This document shows positions 1 through 7,606 of a DNA stretch of 64,000 nt, piece by piece. Every line of letters begins with the position of its first letter. The first letter of the stretch is position 1. The notes beneath the pieces are model-generated. The model made no database searches and was not told the origin of the DNA. It was given only the letters and a program-made list of their open reading frames with translations. Source of the DNA: Bacteroidota bacterium (GTDB lineage Bacteria > Bacteroidota > Bacteroidia > Cytophagales > Cyclobacteriaceae); the NCBI GenBank assembly GCA_023428695.1, contig JAEYWY010000035.1, positions 248,001 through 312,000 of the forward strand. The letters run 5' to 3'. A program made the position numbers and the translations under genes.

Positions 1-130
1 AGGCTCCAACAGGAAACTGCTCGCGCTCAAAAAGTACAACCCTGTAACCCCGGCGCAGTGCCATATAAGCATGCGCAAGTCCGACAATGCCGCTTCCGAC
101 AATAGCAATATCAGCCGTTCCATGAACCAT
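1..130 (-). CDS. FAD-dependent oxidoreductase, 5' part only (TIGR03364 type)
   Basis: Only the first 43 codons are inside the window; the gene runs off the left edge. The ATG at 130 opens directly into a dinucleotide-binding Rossmann start: hydrophobic strand, GSGIVGLAHA (Gly-x-Gly-x-x-Gly), then a second strand ending in an acidic residue (FERE), followed by FPVGA. The GIVGLAHA plus VGA arrangement is typical of the glycine-oxidase-like FAD enzymes of family TIGR03364, which recur in phosphonate gene clusters and are thought to oxidise aminoethylphosphonate-type substrates to phosphonoacetaldehyde. The gene is divergent from the PHP gene at 256, and the nearby PhnX-like and PhnZ genes support a phosphonate role. 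Family is fairly sure, substrate is inference. Confidence 0.75.
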   Translation of the reverse strand, partial: MVHGTADIAIVGSGIVGLAHAYMALRRGYRVVLFEREQFPVGA

Positions 131-255
131 TGTGTTTTCGATTAATGTAAACACAATCTTAAGCTTTCACCGAAAGCTTAACTATTAGCTGATTTTAAAT
201 GTTTGTTAAGCTTGCCCGTGTCGATGTTACTTGCACGAATTGATCGAGACCCTCA

Positions 256-1131
256 ATGTGGACGAATTATCATACACACAGCCAGTTCTGCGACGGAAGC
301 GCAGGTTTGCATGCTATCGTGTCTGCGGCTCAAAGACTTTCAATGCCAGCGATAGGGATCTCGTCTCATGCACCACTTCCTTTCCAAAAACGCTGGAGCA
401 TGAAGACCGAGAACCTTCGACGGTATCTCGGTGAAATTAAAACGCTCAAGCGGAAACGTGTAGGAATACAGGTGTACACGGGATTGGAGGTGGATTATAT
501 TCCTTCACAAATTTCACCATCCGATTTCGTCCAACTCCTCGACTACACGATAGGCTCTATACATTTCGTGGACAGGCTGCCAGACGGGAGCCCCTGGGAA
601 ATTGACAGTTCGCTTAGCGCCTTTAAAGCGGGGCTCTCGGCGATATTCCGCAATAACGTCAGGGCTGCAGTTTCCCGTTACTTCGAGTTGACCCGTGAAA
701 TGATTATCAATGGCCGGCCTGACATTGTTGGTCACCTCGACAAAATAAAAATTCACAACAGACACTATCCGTTCTTTCGCGAGAATGAAGGCTGGTATCG
801 TGCCGAGATAAATGAAACCCTTGATGTGATCAGACACGCCGGCACTATCGTCGAAGTAAATACGCGCGGAATCTATACGGGAAAAACAGATGACGTTTAC
901 CCCAGTCGCTGGATATTAAAACTTATCTCTGAAAAAAGTATTCCTGTAACCTTGAGCAGCGACGCGCACCATCCATCCGAGCTCCTCAATGGTTTCGCTT
1001 CAGCGGCTCCTGTATTGGTGGAAAGTGGAATTCAAACTCTTATGGTTCTTAATGATGGAATCTGGAAACCCTTACGGTACAACGATAAAGGACTTGTCTT
1101 GCCGGGAACATCCGCTTACGCGGTGGCTTAG
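256..1131 (+). CDS. PHP-domain phosphoesterase, histidinol-phosphatase (HisK) type
   Basis: A 291-residue PHP-family metal-dependent phosphoesterase. The N-terminus carries the metal-binding NYHTHSQFCDG motif (H6, H8), with further ligands in the GLEVD segment (about residues 74-78), GSIHFVD (about 101-107), GHLDKIK (about 160-166) and SSDAHH (about 234-239). Length and motif order match the HisK-type histidinol phosphatases. No other histidine-biosynthesis gene is nearby. The gene stands between the FAD oxidoreductase and the DUF5690/PhnX-like/PhnZ genes, and PHP phosphoesterases are known in other phosphonate loci, so a phosphorylated intermediate of phosphonate breakdown is a possible substrate. 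That assignment is inference. The downstream DUF5690 gene overlaps its 3' end, which suggests co-transcription. Confidence 0.85.
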   Translation: MWTNYHTHSQFCDGSAGLHAIVSAAQRLSMPAIGISSHAPLPFQKRWSMKTENLRRYLGEIKTLKRKRVGIQVYTGLEVDYIPSQISPSDFVQLLDYTIGSIHFVDRLPDGSPWEIDSSLSAFKAGLSAIFRNNVRAAVSRYFELTREMIINGRPDIVGHLDKIKIHNRHYPFFRENEGWYRAEINETLDVIRHAGTIVEVNTRGIYTGKTDDVYPSRWILKLISEKSIPVTLSSDAHHPSELLNGFASAAPVLVESGIQTLMVLNDGIWKPLRYNDKGLVLPGTSAYAVA

Positions 1132-2413
1132 AACAAGTCATCCTATCTGGTTTACGCTTTACGCGGCAACAGCTGCGTTTGTCCTTTATACGTGTGTGTA
1201 TGCTTTTCGAAAAGCGTTTCCGGCTGCAACGTTCGAACATCAGGCGTATCTTGGAATGAGTTACAAAGTCTGGCTCGTGCTTGCTCAGGCTGTCGGTTAC
1301 GGCATGTCAAAATTTGTCGGCGTTAAAGTAATTTCAGAACTCAAGAATCATGGAAGAAGAAATGCAATCCTCATACTGGTATGCATCGCTGGCATGAGCT
1401 GGCTCTTTTTTGCGTTGGTCCCGGCACCTTTCAATATTGTTTTTCTTGTGACGAATGGACTGCCATTGGGAATGATCTGGGGAATAATCTTTGCGTATCT
1501 GGAAGGTCGAAAAGTTACTGAAGTTCTCGCAGCGGCATTGTCTGTAAGTTTTATCTTTTCCTCCGGACTCTGCCGTTCCATCGGCGCGTACCTGATTCAG
1601 GAAGGAGTCGCGGAGCGGTGGATGCCCTTCGTTGCATGTTGTCTCTTTATCCTTCCCCTCATTGTCTTTGCATATCTGCTGGACAAAGTTCCTCCTCCCT
1701 CCACCGGCGATATCGCTATGCGTACCCAACGCAGGCCGATGAACGGTAGAGATCGTCGTCGGTTTCTTATGGCCTTCCTGCCGGGAATATTCTTGTTCGT
1801 GATTGCTTACATGCTGCTCACTGCTTTCAGGGATTTCCGCGACAACTTCTCAGTGGAGGTGTGGGAATCGCTCGGATATGGAAATTCACCGAAGATATTC
1901 ACGACAACAGAAGTACCGATATCATTGCTCGTACTTGTGATCGTCGGAGCGCTGATGTTCATACGAAACAACCACACTGCCCTTGTTGTGAATCACATTA
2001 TTATCGGTTCAGGCATGCTGCTTATCGGGATATCATCCTACCTGTTTCAGATTCACCGGATCAGTCCTTCGACCTGGATGATTGCCATTGGACTCGGACT
2101 GTATCTCGGCTATGTACCATTTAACAGCATCTTTTTCGACAGACTACTGGCTGCATTCCGGTATACGGGAACCGTCGGTTTTATTATGTATGTCGCTGAC
2201 TCATTTGGCTACCTTGCAAGTCTCGGAATTCTCTTCTACAAAGAACTTGCGTTACCGGATATGAAGTGGCTGGATGTATTTCTCAAGTCCGGTTACATTA
2301 TTTCAATATTTGGGACCACGCTCGTAATCGGGTCAGCAGTCTATTTTCACCTCCGATACCTGCAGTTATCCGGTACATCAGTTCAACGAAAGCAACGTCT
2401 CAGCACGCCGTGA
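1052..2413 (+). CDS. DUF5690 family multi-pass membrane protein, candidate phosphonate-locus transporter
   Basis: About 453 residues with roughly twelve hydrophobic segments, arranged like an MFS carrier. The conserved start of the family is seen around HPIWFTLYAATAAFVLYTC and the YAFRKAF motif that follows it. The start is uncertain: ATG at 1052 or 1055 overlaps the PHP gene by about 80 nt, and an in-frame TTG at 1094 would place the start closer to the conserved region; none has a good ribosome-binding site. DUF5690 proteins have no assigned function. Its place inside a set of phosphonate-catabolic genes makes uptake of a phosphonate or export of a product a reasonable guess. Its last 36 nt overlap the 3' end of the convergent gene at 2378. 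Confidence 0.8.
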   Translation: MMESGNPYGTTIKDLSCREHPLTRWLRTSHPIWFTLYAATAAFVLYTCVYAFRKAFPAATFEHQAYLGMSYKVWLVLAQAVGYGMSKFVGVKVISELKNHGRRNAILILVCIAGMSWLFFALVPAPFNIVFLVTNGLPLGMIWGIIFAYLEGRKVTEVLAAALSVSFIFSSGLCRSIGAYLIQEGVAERWMPFVACCLFILPLIVFAYLLDKVPPPSTGDIAMRTQRRPMNGRDRRRFLMAFLPGIFLFVIAYMLLTAFRDFRDNFSVEVWESLGYGNSPKIFTTTEVPISLLVLVIVGALMFIRNNHTALVVNHIIIGSGMLLIGISSYLFQIHRISPSTWMIAIGLGLYLGYVPFNSIFFDRLLAAFRYTGTVGFIMYVADSFGYLASLGILFYKELALPDMKWLDVFLKSGYIISIFGTTLVIGSAVYFHLRYLQLSGTSVQRKQRLSTP

Positions 2414-2962
2414 TCGGTTTACATATTGTACAATCGTGATAAGGTCCGCGTCGCTGTAAAGAGACAGGCGCTCGCGCTTTACAAATTCCCGAAGTGATGG
2501 AATCGTTTCAGATAGTTTCGCAAAAAGCGATCCGCGCAGTTCCCGCAACGGAAGCAACGCGGACTCGTGCTGCACCAAATATTCATAGTTATCACGATCC
2601 GGAACCTTTGTGACGCAAGGCTGATTTTTCGCAAGTCGCATCACTTTGATGAGGCCGCCAACTACAACCTCATACAATTTTATTGTCACAAAATTCCCTG
2701 ATCGTGAGGCAAGCGCACGAAAGTGGCGGTTCAGGTCCTCATTCAAGTCATAGTAAAACGCCTCGCGTACAAGAAATGCCGGATAGAAATCAGCCCGGCC
2801 ATTTTCATGCTTATACAACACAAAATGGTGATGCTCGTCAACTGCGATCATACCCGTCAGCACTGTCTCATTTGCCAACACGATCGAACCCTCGTACCAA
2901 TCAACATCCGGCGTGGCCCATGTCGAGTTTACAAATAGTAAACAAAGCAGCAGCGTTTTCAT
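2378..2962 (-). CDS. Secreted protein of unknown function
   Basis: A 194-residue protein with a short Sec-type signal (MKTLLLCLLFVNSTWA, cut near residue 16). The mature part is a mix of beta-type and charged segments with no motif I recognise. The N-terminal half (GSIVLANETVLTGMIAVD) and the phrase about residues 50-65 resemble small Bacteroidota proteins that carry a beta-sandwich 'GWxxG'-like start, but this is not strong enough for a family call. The 3' end overlaps the convergent DUF5690 gene. An inverted repeat lies immediately upstream (2966-2983). Confidence 0.7.
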   Translation of the reverse strand: MKTLLLCLLFVNSTWATPDVDWYEGSIVLANETVLTGMIAVDEHHHFVLYKHENGRADFYPAFLVREAFYYDLNEDLNRHFRALASRSGNFVTIKLYEVVVGGLIKVMRLAKNQPCVTKVPDRDNYEYLVQHESALLPLRELRGSLFAKLSETIPSLREFVKRERLSLYSDADLITIVQYVNRSRRAETLLSLN

Positions 2963-2965
2963 TCA

Positions 2966-2983
2966 TGTTACCTTAGTAACATG
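2966..2983. promoter_or_regulatory. Inverted repeat upstream of the 2378-2962 gene, candidate operator
   Basis: ATGTTAC-CTTA-GTAACAT is a perfect 7-bp inverted repeat with a 4-nt spacer, starting 4 nt upstream of the start codon at 2962. The half-site TAGTAACAT occurs again at about 2996-3004. Spacing and repetition suggest a dimeric regulator site, but the regulator is unknown. Confidence 0.35.
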
Positions 2984-3050
2984 AAGTTAACATTATAGTA
3001 ACATCTTACAAATGAATACCAAGATATATTGAATGTGGTTTACCTGGAAA

Positions 3051-3728
3051 CTATACAATTCTTTCAATCTCACGAATATTTTCAATAAGGTGAGTATGAT
3101 ATGTATTCTGGAGATCCTCCACGCTGTGCGCTCCCGTAGTAACACCAATGACCAGACTACAGCCGGCGCTTTGTCCCTGGATCAGATCAAACGTTGTATC
3201 TCCAACCTTTGCAACTTCAGCGACGTTGTCCGTCCCCGACAATTCCATCGCCTTAAATATCATGTCGGGATGTGGACGACCATTCGGCACTTCATCACTT
3301 GTTATACTGCCATCTATCAGTCCACGCTCCTGCCATTGCATTCGTCCAAGCAACGCATCCGTAATAGCCCGGTCGAAGCCGGTGTCGACACAAATCTTGA
3401 TACCCCGCCGCTTTAGTTCGTAAAATGTCTCACTGACGCCATCCTTTTCTCCAACGTTTGCATCTTCCTGATAAAATTTTTTCATGGCATCTACAAAGTG
3501 CTCATGAATCGAAGTAATCTTCTCCCTGCTGATCACGGATCCATCGCCCTTCTTTTCAAGAAGCCTTTGGATTGCGACGGGCTTAGGAATCCCCATGACA
3601 TCATTCGCCTCATTCAGGGAAATATCTACTTCGAACTTCCGCATCGTATTGCAAAGAACACGGTGTACATCCTGGTTGTCTTTGACCGTCGTACCCGCGA
3701 GATCAAAAACTATAAGGGAAATCTTCAT
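3051..3728 (-). CDS. PhnX-like phosphonatase-family HAD hydrolase
   Basis: A 225-residue HAD hydrolase of the phosphonatase-like group (TIGR03351). The first motif is VFDLAGTTV with the nucleophile D9 and the AGTTV loop typical of phosphonoacetaldehyde hydrolase. The cap region contains MGIPKPVAI, whose K49 lines up with the Schiff-base lysine of PhnX. Motif II is CVDTGFD and motif IV is VGDTTFDL. I chose the ATG at 3728 (MKISLIVF) over an upstream ATG because HAD proteins begin at this strand. The gene is divergent from phnZ across a 108-nt region. If active as a phosphonatase it would cleave phosphonoacetaldehyde to acetaldehyde and phosphate, the expected fate of the product of the FAD enzyme at the left edge. 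Confidence 0.85.
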   Translation of the reverse strand: MKISLIVFDLAGTTVKDNQDVHRVLCNTMRKFEVDISLNEANDVMGIPKPVAIQRLLEKKGDGSVISREKITSIHEHFVDAMKKFYQEDANVGEKDGVSETFYELKRRGIKICVDTGFDRAITDALLGRMQWQERGLIDGSITSDEVPNGRPHPDMIFKAMELSGTDNVAEVAKVGDTTFDLIQGQSAGCSLVIGVTTGAHSVEDLQNTYHTHLIENIREIERIV

Positions 3729-3806
3729 AGCCTCCAAAATATGTGATCGTAATAACACAGGAAACAGCTAAACCAAAAGTTAATCATGTGATAATATCTG
3801 TTAACC

Positions 3807-3814
3807 TATTTTTG
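3807..3814 (+). promoter_or_regulatory. Possible Bacteroidota -7 element upstream of phnZ
   Basis: TATTTTTG fits the Bacteroidota TAnnTTTG -7 consensus, 23 nt before the phnZ start. No clear -33 element is visible at the right distance, so this is weak. Confidence 0.25.
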
Positions 3815-3836
3815 TACAATTCAATACCGTCTCACT

Positions 3837-4406
3837 ATGGATAAGATTGATTCAATTGTCACCGAAATTTTAGATCTCTATCGGAAGTTTGGAAATAACG
3901 ACTATATCGGCGAGCCGGTTTCGCAGCTTGAGCACATGTCACAGGCTGCGCAACTCGCGATCAACGAAGGACTTGACGATGAAGTTGTGCTGGCTGCGTT
4001 CTTTCACGACATCGGTCATCTATGCGTAGAAAGGACACCTGAAAACGATATGAACGGCCTTGGAATCGAATCTCATGAAGGCGTCGGAGCTCAATTCCTT
4101 CGTGAACGTGGATTCAGTGAACGTGTAATCAGACTGATAGAAAACCACGTTAATGCGAAGCGCTACCTGACATGGCGTTATCCTGAATATCATGCCTCTC
4201 TCAGCAAGGCGAGTCAGGAAACCCTGAAGCTACAGGGAGGGGTGATGTCAGATGATGAGGCTCTGCTGTTTGAGTCGGACCCTCTGTTCGAGATGAGCAT
4301 CAGATTACGCAGATGGGACGAGCTTGCAAAGATTGAAAATGTTCCGACCATAGATATCAACATAATTGCGGAGAAGATTCGAAACGTACTTACTACCAAA
4401 AGATGA
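3837..4406 (+). CDS. phnZ: PhnZ-type HD-domain mixed-valent diiron oxygenase
   Basis: A 189-residue HD-fold protein matching PhnZ, which cleaves 2-amino-1-hydroxyethylphosphonate oxidatively to glycine and phosphate. Iron ligands fall where expected: H33, H57-D58 in the HDIGH box, H80, H104 and D161. The substrate-gating motif YIGEPVSQLEH (Y23, E26) is what separates PhnZ from ordinary HD phosphohydrolases (Y24/E27 in the characterised enzyme) and is intact. PhnZ needs a partner hydroxylase (PhnY) to make its substrate from 2-aminoethylphosphonate; none is visible here and it could lie left of the window. It is divergent from the PhnX-like gene and convergent with the reductase at 4425. Confidence 0.88.
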   Translation: MDKIDSIVTEILDLYRKFGNNDYIGEPVSQLEHMSQAAQLAINEGLDDEVVLAAFFHDIGHLCVERTPENDMNGLGIESHEGVGAQFLRERGFSERVIRLIENHVNAKRYLTWRYPEYHASLSKASQETLKLQGGVMSDDEALLFESDPLFEMSIRLRRWDELAKIENVPTIDINIIAEKIRNVLTTKR

Positions 4407-4424
4407 TCGAAGGATATGGTAAGG

Positions 4425-5402
4425 CTATTCTTCGTTTATACTGACCACCACGTTTCCCACCTTCGCACCACTGTCGACGTAAGCATGCGCAGCTTGAATT
4501 TCATCAAGTGAATATCGCCGGTCAATAATGGGTTTAATCACTCCACGCCGCACCCACTCCAGTAAGGCGGCTTGGTCTTCAGCGGAATATTCGGCCATGC
4601 GAAACTCTACCCGTTTCCCGCTCTTTCCATTTGCGCGCATCGCACGCAGCATGCTGCTTCCCCGTGGATTGCCAATCACATAACAACCACCTGGCAGTAT
4701 CTTATTCAGGGTCTCGTTGAATGATGCATTACCGACAATGTCTATCAAAACGTCCCATCTTTGCGAAACATCAACAAAGTTTGTTCGTCTGTAATCGATC
4801 ACCTCATCAGCGCCAATGTGTCTGAGCATTTCGAGCTTGCTTTCCGCATCGACGGCGGTAACGTGCGCGCCAATAGCCTTGGCGATTTGAATGGCGTACG
4901 TTCCGATAGTCCCACCGGCGCCATTGATCAACAGGCGATGACCCGCCCGTAGCTGGCCCACGCTGATGAAGTGGATCGCATTTAGCCCACCCGTTATAAG
5001 CGTCGCGCTTTCTTCAAATGAGAGGGTGTCTGGCTTGAGCATGATAGGATAGCTTTCCGGCAGACAAACATATTCCGCGCAGCCACCGAGACGAAGCATG
5101 GTAGCGGCCACAATTTTGTCGCCAGGTTTGAATCGGGTTACTCCATGACCAACAGCCTCGATCAATCCGGATACTTCCTGTCCGGGTACGATTCCGTTTG
5201 ACCTTGCTAAAGCAAAGTAAATACGGAGTGGTATCCTGAATAATGCGGGAAACTTCATTGTTCTCAACTCACAATCACCTGCGGTAACCGTCGTGTTGAT
5301 GACCTTAATCAAGATTTCCTTGTTGCCGGGCCGGGGCTTGGGAATTTCCTTCAGTTTGAGGAAATCAGGCGGTCCATAGCGTTCAATAACAATTGCCTTC
5401 AT
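4425..5402 (-). CDS. Zinc-less MDR-superfamily NAD(P)-dependent oxidoreductase (quinone-oxidoreductase-like)
   Basis: A 325-residue medium-chain dehydrogenase/reductase. The N-terminal GroES-like domain starts MKAIVIERYGPPDFLKL and contains GQEVSGLIEAVGHGV; the nucleotide-binding loop is NGAGGTIGTYAIQIAK, and GADEVIDYRRTNF follows. The structural zinc cysteines are absent, as in quinone reductases. An upstream in-frame ATG at 5435 exists but would overlap the preceding gene, whose stop codon lies one base before the ATG at 5402; this close spacing decides the start. Third gene of a coupled set (5819 to 4425). Substrate unknown. Confidence 0.88.
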   Translation of the reverse strand: MKAIVIERYGPPDFLKLKEIPKPRPGNKEILIKVINTTVTAGDCELRTMKFPALFRIPLRIYFALARSNGIVPGQEVSGLIEAVGHGVTRFKPGDKIVAATMLRLGGCAEYVCLPESYPIMLKPDTLSFEESATLITGGLNAIHFISVGQLRAGHRLLINGAGGTIGTYAIQIAKAIGAHVTAVDAESKLEMLRHIGADEVIDYRRTNFVDVSQRWDVLIDIVGNASFNETLNKILPGGCYVIGNPRGSSMLRAMRANGKSGKRVEFRMAEYSAEDQAALLEWVRRGVIKPIIDRRYSLDEIQAAHAYVDSGAKVGNVVVSINEE

Positions 5403-5403
5403 G

Positions 5404-5634
5404 TCAGTCGGGTAGTTCTTCACAATGAAAACCACACGTGTTCAGGAGTTTCATTACATCCTCCTCATCGAAATTGCCACTGGTTTTTACGCGCAACACG
5501 CGATCAACGTCGTTGACATCAATAGTCCACTCCCTGATGAATGGTATCCGGTCCAACGAGGTGCGCACCACATCCACTTCTGTTGGATTGATGTTGGTTT
5601 TAAAAATCATGAAGTCCATATGGATGATCATCAT
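5404..5634 (-). CDS. Small ferredoxin-fold protein, HMA-like without CxxC
   Basis: A 76-residue protein with the pattern of a heavy-metal-associated betaalphabeta-betaalphabeta domain: FKTNINPTEVDVVRTSLD, then IREWTIDVNDVDRVLRV and a C-terminal helix ending CGFHCEELPD. The usual metal-binding CxxC after the first strand is replaced by NINPTE, so metal binding at the normal site is unlikely; the only cysteines are near the C-terminus. It overlaps the upstream membrane-protein gene by 4 nt (ATGA) and is separated from the reductase start by one base, so the three are almost certainly co-translated. Confidence 0.75.
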   Translation of the reverse strand: MMIIHMDFMIFKTNINPTEVDVVRTSLDRIPFIREWTIDVNDVDRVLRVKTSGNFDEEDVMKLLNTCGFHCEELPD

Positions 5635-5819
5635 TGAATCTGCAACCGCTCGAAAATTTCATAAACAAGGAATGCCGGCCAGACAAGTGCCTTCAAGAAT
5701 CCGAGCACTCCAATCCAGAAACCGGTGGCGTTCGAAATGTAATACACCGCCGCCCCAATAAATCCTGTACAATAGAGGAACCCGCCCGAAGCCGTGTTAT
5801 TTTCTCCTGCATTTTTCAT
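5631..5819 (-). CDS. Small membrane protein, two transmembrane segments
   Basis: A 62-residue protein (ATG at 5819) with two hydrophobic helices: FLYCTGFIGAAVYYI and a second around FWIGVLGFLKALVWPAFLVY, followed by a short charged tail EIFERLQIQ. Small proteins of this shape are common in Bacteroidota and have no assigned role. First gene of the coupled three-gene set; its stop codon overlaps the next start. An in-frame ATG at 5852 would add 11 residues but the shorter start fits the family shape better. Confidence 0.7.
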   Translation of the reverse strand: MKNAGENNTASGGFLYCTGFIGAAVYYISNATGFWIGVLGFLKALVWPAFLVYEIFERLQIQ

Positions 5820-5886
5820 ATGTAATTGATTTATGGTCGTTGAAGACGGCATTCCATAAAGGCCGCCGAATATTGTTATAATCCGG

Positions 5887-6438
5887 TTATTTTACCTTTG
5901 GATCCCTCATTGTAAAATCAAATGATGAAGCCGATCGAATAATCATCGTTGTAAACTGGTTTTCACCTCCGCTAACATGACTGCCTTTTGCAAGCCTTAA
6001 CGCAATGGAGTCACCCTTAAAACCATTCACTCGTATTACGGTACCGCTATCCGCCGACAGGTAGTTAAGGGCTGGCAGCGCAATCTTCGCACGTTTGTAC
6101 ATACCGGGTTTTTGATTGGCGACCTTGTCAAAACGCAGTATTCCGTTTTCAACCGAAACAAGCGAATCGTCCTGGGTGTCGCCTCCTACAACGTCGATCG
6201 TACACGTGGTATCCCGGCTTATTTCAACTTCCCACCCAGAAAGGATTTCGACTGTATTAAAAGCATGATCATTGTGCAAACGGTAAGTTTCGGCCGCAAT
6301 CCGATCGCGAATCTTTGCTCCAACATCGCGTTTAAAAACCACCATACTTGTTATCGCCAGAGCCAATAAAAATCCTCCTGCTGCGATAATGATTTTTACA
6401 CTTGTTTTCATTCGTCTTCGTTCGCGTGTTGTGATCAT
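5887..6438 (-). CDS. Exported GIN-domain-like (DUF2807) protein
   Basis: A 183-residue protein with one N-terminal membrane anchor or signal (about residues 11-34, VKIIIAAGGFLLALAITSMVV). After it come short beta-rich phrases typical of the GIN/DUF2807 right-handed beta-helix fold, such as VEISRDTTCTIDVVGG and LSADSGTVIRVNGFKGDSIAL. It is shorter than most members of the family. The ATG overlaps the stop codon of the GntR gene by 4 nt (an alternative ATG is at 6411). As the last gene of the ABC operon it may be an envelope stress output of that operon, but that is inference. Confidence 0.7.
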   Translation of the reverse strand: MITTRERRRMKTSVKIIIAAGGFLLALAITSMVVFKRDVGAKIRDRIAAETYRLHNDHAFNTVEILSGWEVEISRDTTCTIDVVGGDTQDDSLVSVENGILRFDKVANQKPGMYKRAKIALPALNYLSADSGTVIRVNGFKGDSIALRLAKGSHVSGGENQFTTMIIRSASSFDFTMRDPKVK

Positions 6439-6821
6439 TTTGAAGATTTCGTTTCTGCCTGATCTTCCGTATAGGATTCGTAATAACGCCTTACATCCTG
6501 AATGGAAATATTGAGCAGATGCATTTCCCGAAATATGCGTGGCAGTTCCTGATTAATAAAATTCTCCTTACGTAGCGCCTTTACCCGTTCGAAACCATCG
6601 TCGGAGACAAAATATCCAATACCTCTTTTGTTATAAATGATCCCTTTTTCCTGGAGATACGTGAACGTTCGCATCACCGTATTGGGATTGACTTCAATTT
6701 GAACCGCTACTTCACGGACAGAAGGAATTCGGTCACCGGCATTCCACTTCTCCATCAGGATATTGTCACAAAGATGGTCTGCAATTTGAAGGTAAATAGC
6801 CTGGTCGCTCCTGAATTCCAT
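6435..6821 (-). CDS. GntR-family regulator, YtrA subgroup
   Basis: A 128-residue regulator with the GntR winged helix at residues 1-75 (QAIYLQIADHL, GDRIPSVREVA, NPNTVMRTFTYLQEKGII, RGIGYFV) and only a short helical C-terminal part, the layout of the YtrA subgroup. YtrA regulators control adjacent ABC transporter genes, as here: the permease ends two bases upstream and the ATPase precedes it. The gene downstream overlaps by 4 nt. It probably represses its own operon in response to an envelope-active compound; the ligand is not visible from the sequence. Confidence 0.9.
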   Translation of the reverse strand: MEFRSDQAIYLQIADHLCDNILMEKWNAGDRIPSVREVAVQIEVNPNTVMRTFTYLQEKGIIYNKRGIGYFVSDDGFERVKALRKENFINQELPRIFREMHLLNISIQDVRRYYESYTEDQAETKSSK

Positions 6822-6823
6822 AG

Positions 6824-7606
6824 TTATACCTCCTTCTCCTTAAGTCCGAGGTATGTTATCCCCCAGCACAACGGTGCCAGCATCCACCAGAAGAATATTT
6901 CAATTGCGGACCAGAGCGGATGAAATCCAATTTTTTCGACAATCTCGCAATACTCATCGTTGCACACATGTTCCGAAAAAAAGAGATCGCCCATTATGAG
7001 AAACGTGCATCCAACAAGTACAAGTGCGGCGATGACCAGCGTGAACAATGTCTTTGGAAATACGTTGCCCTTGAAATGCACGGCTCCGGCAAGAAACACA
7101 CCCTGCCATATGAAATAATGTTTCATGGCACGAAGTGGAATTCCTTCAAGCGGATCAAATCGCAGAAAGGTTATTCTGGAAAAGAGTACAGTACCAATTC
7201 CGTTGGCAGCCCACGTGTACACGGTGTAGATCAGCGTAAATGATAGTAACCATCCCAATGAAGTCAGTAACCACATTGATACGAACTTTTCCAGCGAAGA
7301 CGCGGGCATCGTCAGGTAGTGATAGCGACGTAGTGTACTCGTAAGGTCACGAAACGCCAGACTACTGAGAAAGAAACCGCCGATGATCAGGGCAATCACA
7401 TAATTGTAGTCATGCGCAAACGTTCCGTCATTGCGACTGAAAATGATCTTCGGAAGAAATCCCACGAAGAACAACAAACCAAAAATGACTACGTATGCTA
7501 TTAATGCGGCCCTGACACTTCGATATAACTCAAGCTTTAACAGGAAGCCAAAGCGTGTAATATCAAAATACTTTTCCCGCATTTCTTTTGATTTTAAATA
7601 TCTCAC
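6824..7606 (-). CDS. ABC transporter membrane subunit (YtrC/D-like)
   Basis: A 260-residue integral membrane protein with about six hydrophobic segments (AALIAYVVIFGLLFFVGFL, VIALIIGGFFLSSLAF, WLLTSLGWLLSFTLIYTVY and three more in the C-terminal half). It has no nucleotide-binding motif of its own and overlaps the 3' end of the ATPase gene by 44 nt (an internal ATG at 7582 would shorten the overlap). The position between a YtrB-like ATPase and a YtrA-like regulator identifies it as the permease of this transporter. Confidence 0.82.
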   Translation of the reverse strand: MRYLKSKEMREKYFDITRFGFLLKLELYRSVRAALIAYVVIFGLLFFVGFLPKIIFSRNDGTFAHDYNYVIALIIGGFFLSSLAFRDLTSTLRRYHYLTMPASSLEKFVSMWLLTSLGWLLSFTLIYTVYTWAANGIGTVLFSRITFLRFDPLEGIPLRAMKHYFIWQGVFLAGAVHFKGNVFPKTLFTLVIAALVLVGCTFLIMGDLFFSEHVCNDEYCEIVEKIGFHPLWSAIEIFFWWMLAPLCWGITYLGLKEKEV

